44,700 bases of DNA from Hyphomicrobiaceae bacterium (lineage in GTDB: Bacteria; Pseudomonadota; Alphaproteobacteria; Rhizobiales; Hyphomicrobiaceae): the NCBI GenBank assembly GCA_021730785.1, contig JAKFWF010000031.1, positions 1 to 44,700 of the forward strand, written 5' to 3'. The translations under genes and the position numbers were made by a program. Position 1 is the first letter of the stretch. Every line of letters begins with the position of its first letter. Below are positions 36,581-44,700 of the stretch, one piece after another. The notes under the pieces were generated by a model, which made no database searches, was not told the origin of the DNA, and saw only the letters and a list, made by a program, of their open reading frames with translations.

Positions 36581-37075
36581 ATGGGCGCCCCATTGAAAAA
36601 TCTCGATGCATCGGCACCAAGACAGCACGATGCGTCGCCGGCCCACTCAAGCACGGCAGATGTGAGCCATGCCTACGATTGGCAGCCGGCGGAGACCGCG
36701 TTCACGGTGTTCATGACCAATCACGTCACGTGCCCTGTGTGCTTGATCTCACGCACTGTCGGCGTCTCCGCACTCGCCACACGGCTCCATGTGCGCCGAG
36801 TAGGATTAATACTGACGATCACGGAGGCCGACGACCTACACAATCCCGGCCGCCTGTTGCAGGCGCAGTTTGCCACGGAACTACCGACGCAGACGATCTA
36901 TCAATTGCTGAATTGTCCGGTCCGCGGCGTCGAACTGCAGCGCTTTCGCTCGGCGGCAGGGATGGTGACCGTTTCAGGTCGATTGGGCCGCCTACAATTG
37001 CGCGCCTGGGGTGTCGCCGAAAGCTTCTGCTGTCGTGAACAGCGCATCTTCGACGCAGTCGAGGACAGAAGCTAA
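36581..37075 (+). CDS. Hypothetical protein with CPVC motif and weak BON-like C-terminus
   Basis: 164 residues; GGAG at 36571-36574 is well placed before ATG 36581. Residues 1-35 are Ala/Ser/His-rich and disordered. Cys51-x2-Cys54 (VTCPVCLIS) is followed by a hydrophobic strand region and Cys at 112, 150 and 151. Residues 100-160 (TIYQLLNCPVRGVELQRF, then MVTVSGRLGRLQLRAWGVA) loosely resemble a BON domain, but this is only an impression. No signal peptide is seen. Third-position GC fits coding sequence. A Fur-like palindrome precedes it and the haem peroxidase operon diverges from it. The CxxC could bind metal or act in redox chemistry. Confidence 0.45.
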   Translation: MGAPLKNLDASAPRQHDASPAHSSTADVSHAYDWQPAETAFTVFMTNHVTCPVCLISRTVGVSALATRLHVRRVGLILTITEADDLHNPGRLLQAQFATELPTQTIYQLLNCPVRGVELQRFRSAAGMVTVSGRLGRLQLRAWGVAESFCCREQRIFDAVEDRS

Positions 37076-37243
37076 GCGTCGCTGGCGTTGGCCAATCAAT
37101 ACGCACTACCCCTGGGCCTCACGTCAACGCACGTGGCCCAATCTTCCGCCTGCCTTCGGACCACCCACGCGCGCGCCTAAGCGAGGCACGGTCGGCGAAG
37201 GCTGCGTCACTGGGCGCGACGGTGGGCCAAACCTCACTTACAA

Positions 37244-37260
37244 TTGACAATCATTTGCAA
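37244..37260. promoter_or_regulatory. Fur/Mur-like operator overlapping a -35 box upstream of mntH
   Basis: TTGACAATCATTTGCAA is a 17-base imperfect palindrome (six of eight base pairs symmetrical). Its centre GACAATCATTTGC matches about ten of 13 positions of a Fur half-site pattern. TTGACA at 37244-37249 could be the -35 of mntH. It lies 92 bases before the mntH start. Mn-responsive Mur or Fur repressors use such sites at mntH in Alphaproteobacteria. The rest of the 276-base gap (37076-37351) shows no gene. Confidence 0.5.
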
Positions 37261-37351
37261 CTGGGCTCTGGTATCGAAGTTCGCTGATCCGTCCTGGTAG
37301 CTATCGGACAGCCGCCGTCACTGTTCGGTCAAAGGTGAGCGGGATGAACCA

Positions 37352-38698
37352 ATGAGTACGCCGGTCTTGGGAGATTCGAGTACGCGGGGCTGGCGCAGGG
37401 CGTCGGCAAATCCGCCGCTGGACGAAGTTTTCCGCACCATTCGCGTGCCGGCGACGGGCTCCGGCTTCAAGCGGCTGTTCGCCTTCCTGGGGCCGGGTTA
37501 CCTCGTCGCCGTCGGCTACATGGACCCCGGCAACTGGGCGACCGCGCTCGCCGGCGGCTCGAAGTTCGGCTACGCGCTGCTGTTCGTCGCGCTTCTTTCG
37601 AACATCATGGCAATCGTCCTGCAGGCGCTGTGCGCCCGCCTCGGCATCGCCACGGGTCGTGACCTGTCGCAGGCCTGCCGGGATGCCTATCCCAGGCCCG
37701 TGGTGTGGGCACTGTGGCTGCTCGCCGAACTTGCCATATGCGCGACCGACCTGGCCGAAGTCATCGGCACCGCGATTGGCCTCAATTTGTTGTTCGGCAT
37801 TCCGCTGGAACTCGGCGTACTGATCACCGCCCTCGACGTGTTTTTGATCCTGTGGATGCAGAAGCTCGGCTTCCGCTGGATCGAGGCGTTCGTGGTCGCC
37901 CTGCTGCTGGTGATCGCCGTGTGCTTCGCCGGCCAGATCATTCTTGCCAATCCGGAATGGGGGCCGCTGCTGCGCGGCTTCTGGCCGACAACCGACATCG
38001 TCTCCAACCCCGACATGCTGTTCCTGGCGCTCGGCATCATCGGCGCGACCGTGATGCCGCACAACCTCTACCTGCATTCGGCGATCGTGCAGACGCGGGC
38101 CTATGGCGACAGTGTCCCGGAAAAGCGTGAAGCGTTGCGCTATGCGACGATCGACTCGACACTGGCGCTGTGTTTTGCGCTGCTGGTCAATGCGTCGATC
38201 CTGATTTTGGCCGCAGCGACGTTCCATAAGGTCGGCCGCACCGACGTTGCCGAACTGGGCGATGCCCACAGCCTGCTTATGCCGTTGCTCGGGGCCTCGA
38301 TCGCGCCGTCGCTGTTTGGCATCGCGCTGCTCGCCTGTGGGCTCAACTCCACCGTCACGGCAACGCTCGCCGGTCAGGCGGTGATGGAAGGCTTCATCGA
38401 TTTCCGCATGAAGCCCTGGGCGCGCCGGCTGATCACGCGGCTGGTGGCGATCGTACCGGCCGCCGTTGTCACCATTCTGTTCGGGGCGAGCCAGACGGGA
38501 AGGCTTCTGATCCTGAGCCAGGTGGTGCTGAGTTTTCAGCTGCCCTTTGCCATCGTGCCGCTCGTGTTGTTCACGGCCGACAAGGCCAAGATGGGCGCGC
38601 TTGTTGCACCCCGCTGGCTGACTGCGACGGCATGGACTATCGCTGCCATCGTGATCGCCCTCAACATCAAGCTGCTGTTCGACACGTTCGCCGGCTAG
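37352..38698 (+). CDS. mntH: NRAMP-family Mn(II)/Fe(II) transporter
   Basis: 448 residues, about eleven transmembrane helices. The metal-binding signature in TM1 is Asp58-Pro-Gly-Asn61 (YMDPGNWAT); the TM6 signature is [19 protein letters not shown]. These residues coordinate the divalent metal imported with protons. GHAV-type variations are not seen and both motifs are intact, so a functional importer is likely. The ATG start lacks a strong ribosome binding site, but the first 40 residues are a normal cytosolic tail. A Fur/Mur-like box lies upstream. It may supply manganese during peroxide stress, in line with the neighbouring haem peroxidase. Confidence 0.94.
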   Translation: MSTPVLGDSSTRGWRRASANPPLDEVFRTIRVPATGSGFKRLFAFLGPGYLVAVGYMDPGNWATALAGGSKFGYALLFVALLSNIMAIVLQALCARLGIATGRDLSQACRDAYPRPVVWALWLLAELAICATDLAEVIGTAIGLNLLFGIPLELGVLITALDVFLILWMQKLGFRWIEAFVVALLLVIAVCFAGQIILANPEWGPLLRGFWPTTDIVSNPDMLFLALGIIGATVMPHNLYLHSAIVQTRAYGDSVPEKREALRYATIDSTLALCFALLVNASILILAAATFHKVGRTDVAELGDAHSLLMPLLGASIAPSLFGIALLACGLNSTVTATLAGQAVMEGFIDFRMKPWARRLITRLVAIVPAAVVTILFGASQTGRLLILSQVVLSFQLPFAIVPLVLFTADKAKMGALVAPRWLTATAWTIAAIVIALNIKLLFDTFAG

Positions 38699-38709
38699 GT
38701 CGGGAACGG

Positions 38710-38728
38710 GATCGGCATGGCGCCGATC
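38710..38728. terminator. Hairpin between convergent mntH and ridA
   Basis: GATCGGC (38710-38716) and GCCGATC (38722-38728) pair with a five-base loop. It sits 12 bases after the mntH stop and touches the ridA stop from the other strand, so it could end both transcripts. No T-run follows in either direction. Confidence 0.35.
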
Positions 38729-39110
38729 ACTTGCCGCGGTAGGCGACCAGTTCGATCTCGACGCGCGCGCCGAGCGGCAGGGCCGCGACGGCGACAGTCG
38801 AGCGCGCTGGGAACGGCGCCGGGAAGTACGTGGCATACACCGCGTTCATCGCCGCGAAGTCGCCCATGTTGGTGAGGAACACGTTGGCCTTGACGACGTG
38901 GGCGAACGTGAGTTCGGCGGCTTCCAGCACGTTCTTCAGGTTTTCGAGGCACTGCTTGGTCTCGGCACCGATGTCGGCCTGCACGAGCTTTCCCGTGGCC
39001 GGGTCCATCGGCGTCTGGCCCGACAGATAGACGTAGTCACCGGCCTCGATCGCCATGGAATAGGGACCGACGGCCTTTGCCTTAGGTGTCTCGATCGCGC
39101 GCTTGGGCAT
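38727..39110 (-). CDS. ridA: RidA-family enamine/imine deaminase
   Basis: 127 residues from ATG 39110. RidA trimers hydrolyse reactive 2-aminoacrylate and other enamines from PLP enzymes. Family hallmarks are AVGPYSMAIEAGDYVYLSGQTPMDP near the N-terminus, the catalytic Arg in LPLGARVEIELVAY, and the inter-subunit VVKANVFLTNMGDFAAMN. AAGG lies about ten bases upstream of the ATG. The open frame allows a start at 39152 that adds 14 residues outside the fold. It lies in the same direction as mdh and 92 bases after it, perhaps co-transcribed. Confidence 0.92.
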   Translation of the reverse strand: MPKRAIETPKAKAVGPYSMAIEAGDYVYLSGQTPMDPATGKLVQADIGAETKQCLENLKNVLEAAELTFAHVVKANVFLTNMGDFAAMNAVYATYFPAPFPARSTVAVAALPLGARVEIELVAYRGK

Positions 39111-39202
39111 GGGGAAACTACCTTCTTGATAACCGGTATCGGCCACTGACACTTGCGGGTGACAGCCGCCCCTTCAGGACAGCCGTCGCCCGCGACCTTT
39201 AA

Positions 39203-40240
<1,038 letters not shown>

Positions 40241-40275
40241 TTAGCTCGAATGCATGGGCCGATCAATGGGTGGCC

Positions 40276-40917
40276 TCAGCCCGCACTTTCGGTCAGCAGC
40301 TTATCGGCTTGCTTGCGAATGGCGGTCAGCAGTCCATCGGGTCCGCCGGATTTCAGGATCGACGTGAACTCGGCGCGGCGGCTCGCCAGCTCGCTGATCG
40401 TGCCGTCGAGGTAGACGTCGACGATCTTCCAATCGCCTTCGGTCGGCCGCATCACGTAGTTGATGGCGTAGGTCTTGCCGCCGTTCGCCACGATTCGCGT
40501 TTTCACCATCTTGTCCGCGCCCTGCTGGTCGACGGTCTGCTGGATTTCGAACTTCTCGCCCGAGTAGTCGTCGAACCGCTTGGCATAGGTCGCCACCAGC
40601 ATGCGGGTGAACGCTTCCACCAGCGCGGTCTTTTGTGCGGGGGGCAGGCCCTCCCACGGTTGGCCGACGGCCGTCTTCGTCATGGTGGCGGCATCGTAGG
40701 ACTTCGTCAGCAACGGCGCGAGGCTATCGTAGCGGCCTTTGACGCCGAGGCGCTTGGCCTGTTTCATCGTGTCGAGCAGCTTCGAATTCAGCGTTTCGAT
40801 CACCTTCGACGGAGCAGCGGGTGCTTGCGCGAAGGCTGGCGCAAGTGCCGCCGCGAGGGCAACCACACCTGCAACCGTGGCCACGCGCAGCAGGGCCACA
40901 AACTTGATATTCGCCAT
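40276..40917 (-). CDS. hpnM: Hopanoid-associated MlaC/Ttg2D-like periplasmic protein
   Basis: 213 residues from ATG 40917 (GGAGGA six bases upstream). Signal peptide 1-30 (hydrophobic core VATVAGVVALAAALAPAFAQ). The mature protein matches the toluene-tolerance Ttg2D/MlaC family of periplasmic lipid carriers (VGQPWEGLPPAQKTALVEAFTRMLVATYAKRF; GDWKIVDVYLDGTISELASRRAEF). Context with hpnK and hpnL identifies it as HpnM, which in the model acts with HpnN to move hopanoids to the outer membrane. hpnN is not in the window. The 147-base gap to hpnK holds no gene. A generic MlaC is the alternative call. Confidence 0.82.
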   Translation of the reverse strand: MANIKFVALLRVATVAGVVALAAALAPAFAQAPAAPSKVIETLNSKLLDTMKQAKRLGVKGRYDSLAPLLTKSYDAATMTKTAVGQPWEGLPPAQKTALVEAFTRMLVATYAKRFDDYSGEKFEIQQTVDQQGADKMVKTRIVANGGKTYAINYVMRPTEGDWKIVDVYLDGTISELASRRAEFTSILKSGGPDGLLTAIRKQADKLLTESAG

Positions 40918-41100
40918 GATCATTCCTCCCCAACGGATGTATTCCGACTGCACACGGTACAGCTCGCTTCCCCAGTGATAGCCTACTTGTCTTAGACGGT
41001 GCGGCAGGGATGTGACAAATCCTGTTCAAGCCCAGGACGCCGCTGCACACGAGTTGTTGAAGACCAACCCTGCAACGCTGCAATGCAGTGATGTCAACAA

Positions 41101-41955
41101 TCAAGCCTCGAACGCGGCTCGAAAGGAAGTGAGGCGCGCCCCGATCGCTTCGACCTTGGTGCGTAATCTTGGGCTCACCAGGGCCGCGAACTCAGCTTCG
41201 GGATGATAGTCTGCTGGCAGATTGTCCGAACCACTCCAGCGCGCCGTTGCCGGGTGAAAATAGAGTTCCGTGACCCCGGGTCGAAGCTGTTCCAGGAACG
41301 TCGTCACCCGCGCTTCCACCATGGCGCCGCTGTCATTCAGCCCGAACACAACGTCGTTGACGGACGAACCCGCCGCCATCACACGGGCCCGCAGCTGGCG
41401 CGTCATGACGCCATAGAATGCCCGTGTGCACAGCCGAAACAGCCGGCGATCGGCGATCGCGCGAAACAGCGGCGGCTCGACCGGAATGCGCACCGGCGGG
41501 CTGGCGAACGCCGGCAACAGCTGCGCGATGGCGGCCGACACCACCGGGTGCATGTGGAAATGCTGGTGGCCGTTGACATGATCCATCTGCAATCCGGTCT
41601 GTCGGAAACGCTCGAACTGCGCGGCGATCTCGGCCTGGGCCTGCCGGCGCGCAGTGCTGGAAAAATACAGCGCGGCACCAAACTTCGCCGGATCATTGAA
41701 AAACCGGCCGTCGGGTCCAACGAGGTTCGGGATATGGGCTGGTGGTAGAACAGGTCGACCGTTGATCAGTGTCACATGCAGCCCGACGCCCAGCGACGGC
41801 ATGGACCGGGCCCGTGCGACCGCGTCCTGCCACCGCGGCGCACCGGTCATCAGGCTTGCGGCCGTGAGAATGCCGTTGCGATGGGCGCGTTCGACAGCCT
41901 CGTTGACGGGCAGCGACAGTCCGAAGTCGTCGGCGGTGACAACCAGCGTTTTCAA
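41101..41955 (-). CDS. hpnK: Hopanoid biosynthesis deacetylase HpnK (YdjC family)
   Basis: 284 residues with a TTG start. YdjC-type metal-dependent deacetylase: Asp pair in VVTADDFGLS and His in GHQHFHMHP coordinate the metal; GVTELYFHPA is the C-terminal catalytic segment. HpnK deacetylates bacteriohopanetetrol-N-acetylglucosamine before ring contraction to the cyclitol ether. In the usual cluster it follows hpnI and hpnJ, which are absent here. It starts 20 bases after the Cys-rich gene and is probably co-transcribed with it. Confidence 0.88.
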   Translation of the reverse strand: MKTLVVTADDFGLSLPVNEAVERAHRNGILTAASLMTGAPRWQDAVARARSMPSLGVGLHVTLINGRPVLPPAHIPNLVGPDGRFFNDPAKFGAALYFSSTARRQAQAEIAAQFERFRQTGLQMDHVNGHQHFHMHPVVSAAIAQLLPAFASPPVRIPVEPPLFRAIADRRLFRLCTRAFYGVMTRQLRARVMAAGSSVNDVVFGLNDSGAMVEARVTTFLEQLRPGVTELYFHPATARWSGSDNLPADYHPEAEFAALVSPRLRTKVEAIGARLTSFRAAFEA

Positions 41956-41975
41956 GGCTTACCGTGCACTAGGCC

Positions 41976-42254
41976 TCAACGCTTCTGGCGCTGCTGGTTC
42001 GAAGCTTCCGACGCCGAGCCCGAGATCACGGCACGGCAGGCCGAACTCAGCTTCGCCTCGTTGCGCTTCAGGCAGGCGACGATGCGGTTTTCGTTCGGGA
42101 TCGAGCCGGAGCACAGCTTGAACACGTCCGGCGTGCAGGCCTCCTGTTCCGCCTGCGTGCCGCTGTTGGCCGCGGTGGCGGCGCCCGTGTGGGCAACCTG
42201 TGCGGCCGACAGAAGCATGGCCAGTGCAACGCAGGCGGGTGCGGTGATTTTCAA
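41976..42254 (-). CDS. Small exported Cys-rich repeat protein
   Basis: 92 residues with a TTG start backed by AGGAGA about six bases upstream. Signal peptide 1-24 or so. The mature part has the four-Cys pattern CTPDVFKLC, then IVACLKRNEAKLSSAC, as in the single-domain Cys-rich (GLG1/FGFR-type) repeat proteins found widely in Alphaproteobacteria. The C-terminus is Ser/Gln/Arg-rich. It sits inside the hopanoid block between hpnL and hpnK, but members of this family are found in many contexts, so a link to hopanoids is not established. It probably has a structural or metal-related periplasmic role. Confidence 0.72.
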   Translation of the reverse strand: MKITAPACVALAMLLSAAQVAHTGAATAANSGTQAEQEACTPDVFKLCSGSIPNENRIVACLKRNEAKLSSACRAVISGSASEASNQQRQKR

Positions 42255-42396
42255 GGCGGTCTCCTATGGTCGTGCGTCGGGGCACTTCCGGACTAACAAA
42301 CATGCCGGATGGATAGATTGCACACGAATCAGGTGGTCATGTGGTTGCATGAAAGCGACGACGTCACCAAACAAACAAACGCCATGGGCTGTGGAA

Positions 42397-43368
42397 TCAT
42401 GTGTTTTTTACGTTTGCGTGACGATTTTCCAACGCATGCCACGCGAGCAGGCCGGGAATTCCAACCGCCAGGTCTCCCACCCGCTTGATCAGCGACAGAG
42501 CGAGGGCCGCTTGCGGGGGCACCCCGAACAAGCCGCACAAGATGATCAAGCCGCCTTCCTGCACGCCGATGGCACCAGGCACGGCGAAGGCCGCTCCTCG
42601 GATCGCCTGGGCCAGACTTTCGATCGCCACCGCTTCGGCGAGACCCACGGGATAGCCCATGAAGTGCAGCACGAAGTAGACCTCGAGGCTGGCAAATACC
42701 CACACGAACAGATGGATCGCCGCACTGGCAGCGAACGGACCGGTCCGCGCCTGGATCGCCGCCAGCTGTCGGTAAACACCCTCGGTCGCGCCGACCGCCT
42801 GCCACTGGCGGCCGGCGACAAACCGCGCCAGCGCCTTGCTGACCAGGCCATGGGCACCACCGAGCTGGACGATGAAGAACGCGGCCAGCAGCGGCACGGC
42901 GGTGATCAATCCCCATGTCACCGCTTCCACGATCGGACCGCTGCCACCGGCGTGCACCAACAGCCCAAGGCCGATGATCGTGAAGACGAACTGGGTCAGG
43001 GCCTGCACCAGCACGTCGGTAATTACGCTGGCAGTGGCGAGCGCCGTTGGCGTGCCCGAGAACGTCAACAGCCGGACGGCCAGGATATCGCCGCCGACCT
43101 GCAGCACCGGCAGCAGCGTATTCACAGCTTCCCGGATCAGCCGCAGTTTCACGCAGATGTGAAGCGGCACCGTCGGCGGGCCGGGCAGCACCAGCGACCA
43201 GGCGATGCCAGCCAGCACGACGACCCCGACCCGCACCAGAATTGTCAGCGGCGTGCCCCAGCTGGAGTGGGCGAGGGCTGCGCCGGTTTCTTGGAATCCG
43301 GTCTGCCCGATCAGCACCGCCGTCACGATCAAGCCGGCAATGAGTGCGACAGCGGGAGCAAACTTCAT
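42397..43368 (-). CDS. hpnL: Hopanoid-associated integral membrane protein HpnL
   Basis: 323 residues, about eight transmembrane helices; UPF0104/lysylphosphatidylglycerol-synthase-like membrane family. Key pattern: PVLQVGGDILAVRLLTFSG and GAAFAVPGAIGVQEGGLIILCGLFGVP, both characteristic of the family. HpnL is found in hopanoid clusters beside hpnK and is thought to take part in membrane handling of hopanoid precursors; its reaction is not established. The ATG has no clear ribosome binding site. A 142-base gap separates it from the Cys-rich gene, and 170 bases separate it from the divergent amidinotransferase. Confidence 0.85.
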   Translation of the reverse strand: MKFAPAVALIAGLIVTAVLIGQTGFQETGAALAHSSWGTPLTILVRVGVVVLAGIAWSLVLPGPPTVPLHICVKLRLIREAVNTLLPVLQVGGDILAVRLLTFSGTPTALATASVITDVLVQALTQFVFTIIGLGLLVHAGGSGPIVEAVTWGLITAVPLLAAFFIVQLGGAHGLVSKALARFVAGRQWQAVGATEGVYRQLAAIQARTGPFAASAAIHLFVWVFASLEVYFVLHFMGYPVGLAEAVAIESLAQAIRGAAFAVPGAIGVQEGGLIILCGLFGVPPQAALALSLIKRVGDLAVGIPGLLAWHALENRHANVKNT

Positions 43369-43538
43369 GGAGTGTCAACGTTCCTCGGGCGACGGCAGCG
43401 GGACAGGGCAAGCAAGGCATTCCGGCCACAGGTGTTGTTGCTAGGGCGAGACGCAGCGTTTATCAACCGCTGTGACATTTCGAGGTCTGCGACCTTGGGA
43501 TAAAAAGTCGAAACTGCGCGAACAGCCGGACGGTAGGC

Positions 43539-44690
43539 ATGGACATGAATTCGACCGCAACTGCGATGCGGGACAAGGTCTCGAAGGCCAGCGATATGCC
43601 GGCCGTGCGAGCGAACCCGAAGAGCCCGGTGATGGCCTACAACGAGTGGGACCCGCTGGAAGAAGTGATCGTCGGCCGCCTCGAAGGCGCGACCATCCCG
43701 TCGGCCCACGTCACCGTGACGTTCAACCTGCCGCAGACGGCTGCCAAGCTGTATCGGCTGGCGGCGGGCTACCGCTATCCCGGCTGGATGAAGAAGCTCG
43801 CCCAGAAGGAGCTCGACGGCTTCATCGCGATTCTGGAGGGCGAGGGCGTCAAGGTGCGCCGGCCCGACCTGATCAACCACAAGGCCTGGTATCGCAGCCC
43901 GAACTGGTCCTCGCGCGGCTTCTGCGTCGCCTGTCCCCGCGATGGCTTCATGGTGGTTGGCGATGAAATCATCGAAAGTCCCATGTGCTGGCGTTCGCGC
44001 TACTTCGAGGGCGACGCCTACCGGTCGCTGTTCAAGGAATACTTCAATGCGGGTGCACGCTGGACGTCGGCGCCGCGGCCCCAGCTCACCGATGATCTGT
44101 TCGACTACAAGTTCCGCATCCCCGAGAAGGGCGAACCGATCCGCTATGTCGTCAACGAGTTCGAGCCGGTGTTCGACGCCGCCGACTTCGTGCGCTGTGG
44201 GCGGGATATCTTCGTCACCCGCAGCAACGTCACCAATCTCGCCGGCATCGAGTGGCTGCGCCGGCACTTAGGCGACCAGTACCGCGTCACCGAGATCGAG
44301 AGCCGCTGCCGCCAGCCCATGCACATCGATTCGAGCTTCCTGCCGTTGGCGCCGGGCAAGGTGCTGGTCAACCCGGACTACATCGACGTCGAGCGCCTGC
44401 CGCCGATGTTCAAAAAGTGGGACGTGCTGATCGCACCGCGCCCCGATCCGGTCGAAGGCGTCATGAGCCAGATCTCCATGTGCAGCCCGTGGACCTCGAT
44501 CAACGTGCTGTCGATCACGGAAAAGAAGATCATCGTCGAGCGCACCCAGCCGACGCTGATCAAGGCCTTCAAGGACTGGGGGTTCGAGCCAATCCCTTGC
44601 GACTTCCTCAGCTACGGCCCGTTCGGCGGCGCGTTCCATTGCGCCACTCTCGACGTGCGCCGCCGCGGGACACTGCAGTCGTACTTTTGA
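43539..44690 (+). CDS. L-arginine:glycine amidinotransferase-like enzyme
   Basis: 383 residues; ATG 43539 with GGTAGG close upstream, and ATG 43545 is slightly better spaced. The pentein-fold amidinotransferase triad is visible: Asp216 (VFDAADFVRCGRDIF), His262 (MHIDSSF) and Cys368 (GGAFHCATLDVRR). These match GATM, which moves the amidino group of arginine to glycine, giving guanidinoacetate. Bacterial relatives act in the synthesis of guanidino natural products (cyanotoxin CyrA/SxtG, inosamine amidinotransferase). The acceptor is unknown. It is divergent from the hopanoid block. The stop lies ten bases before the window end, so downstream partners are not visible. Confidence 0.88.
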   Translation: MDMNSTATAMRDKVSKASDMPAVRANPKSPVMAYNEWDPLEEVIVGRLEGATIPSAHVTVTFNLPQTAAKLYRLAAGYRYPGWMKKLAQKELDGFIAILEGEGVKVRRPDLINHKAWYRSPNWSSRGFCVACPRDGFMVVGDEIIESPMCWRSRYFEGDAYRSLFKEYFNAGARWTSAPRPQLTDDLFDYKFRIPEKGEPIRYVVNEFEPVFDAADFVRCGRDIFVTRSNVTNLAGIEWLRRHLGDQYRVTEIESRCRQPMHIDSSFLPLAPGKVLVNPDYIDVERLPPMFKKWDVLIAPRPDPVEGVMSQISMCSPWTSINVLSITEKKIIVERTQPTLIKAFKDWGFEPIPCDFLSYGPFGGAFHCATLDVRRRGTLQSYF

Positions 44691-44700
44691 GGGAGGGGGC

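Noticed and set aside
36469-37038. Alternative forward frame over the CxxC protein gene
   Set aside because: The frame starting at 36581 has a well-placed GGAG and better codon use; this one has neither.
37301-38836. 511-codon reverse open frame opposite mntH
   Set aside because: Antisense to a clear NRAMP gene; the predicted protein is Arg/Gln/Asp-rich without domains.
41776-43503. 575-codon forward open frame across hpnK-hpnL
   Set aside because: It is antisense to three supported genes and has Arg/Gln/His-rich, low-structure composition.

Overview
The window is GC-rich, densely packed bacterial chromosome. The gene content points to an alphaproteobacterium: hopanoid side-chain genes hpnL/hpnK/hpnM, a Rhizobiales-like AspRS, a short HisG with a HisZ partner, the maf-yacG-tRNA-Phe order, and many NMT1/TauT-type ABC genes. 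I cannot assign a genus. The first 126 bases are the 5' end of an IS630-type transposase, the only mobile-element trace seen.

Layout. 1-11 kb: aspS, an RND efflux adaptor/pump pair, and a NitT/TauT-type ABC operon with two tandem, co-linear substrate-binding proteins. 11-19 kb: tex, two small secreted Cys-containing proteins, a 2-TM protein, a GNAT/CelD-like acyltransferase paired with a JmjC-like cupin oxygenase, and a PhoA-type alkaline phosphatase with a good PHO-box candidate, divergent from a PagL-like lipid A deacylase. 19.5-24 kb: a vapBC toxin-antitoxin pair behind a perfect 30-bp palindrome, then hisS-hisZ-hisG. 23.9-26.7 kb: one large reverse-strand gene for a cytosolic TPR-trypsin-SGNH hydrolase fusion, which I regard as the most unusual single protein here. 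27-30.7 kb: maf, yacG, tRNA-Phe with a clear promoter, a GMC oxidoreductase and a PaaG-like isomerase.

30.8-37.1 kb is the most accessory-looking part. It holds a stand-alone YcaO protein with its nucleotide-binding motifs, a SARP/BTAD-type regulator with TPRs, a two-gene reverse operon (animal-type haem peroxidase, then a 123-residue unknown ending in a Ser/Cys/Thr tail), and a divergent 164-residue CxxC protein behind a Fur-like palindrome. No E1-like, TfuA or dehydrogenase partner is visible, so a RiPP or peptide-modifying role is inference only. Next comes an NRAMP Mn/Fe transporter with its own Fur/Mur-like box, which suggests metal and peroxide stress as a shared theme.

38.7-44.7 kb: ridA, mdh, a hopanoid block on the reverse strand (hpnL, a small Cys-rich exported protein, hpnK, hpnM) and a divergent arginine:glycine-type amidinotransferase ending at the window edge. 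No intergenic stretch exceeds about 280 bases. No CRISPR array, rRNA or prophage was seen.
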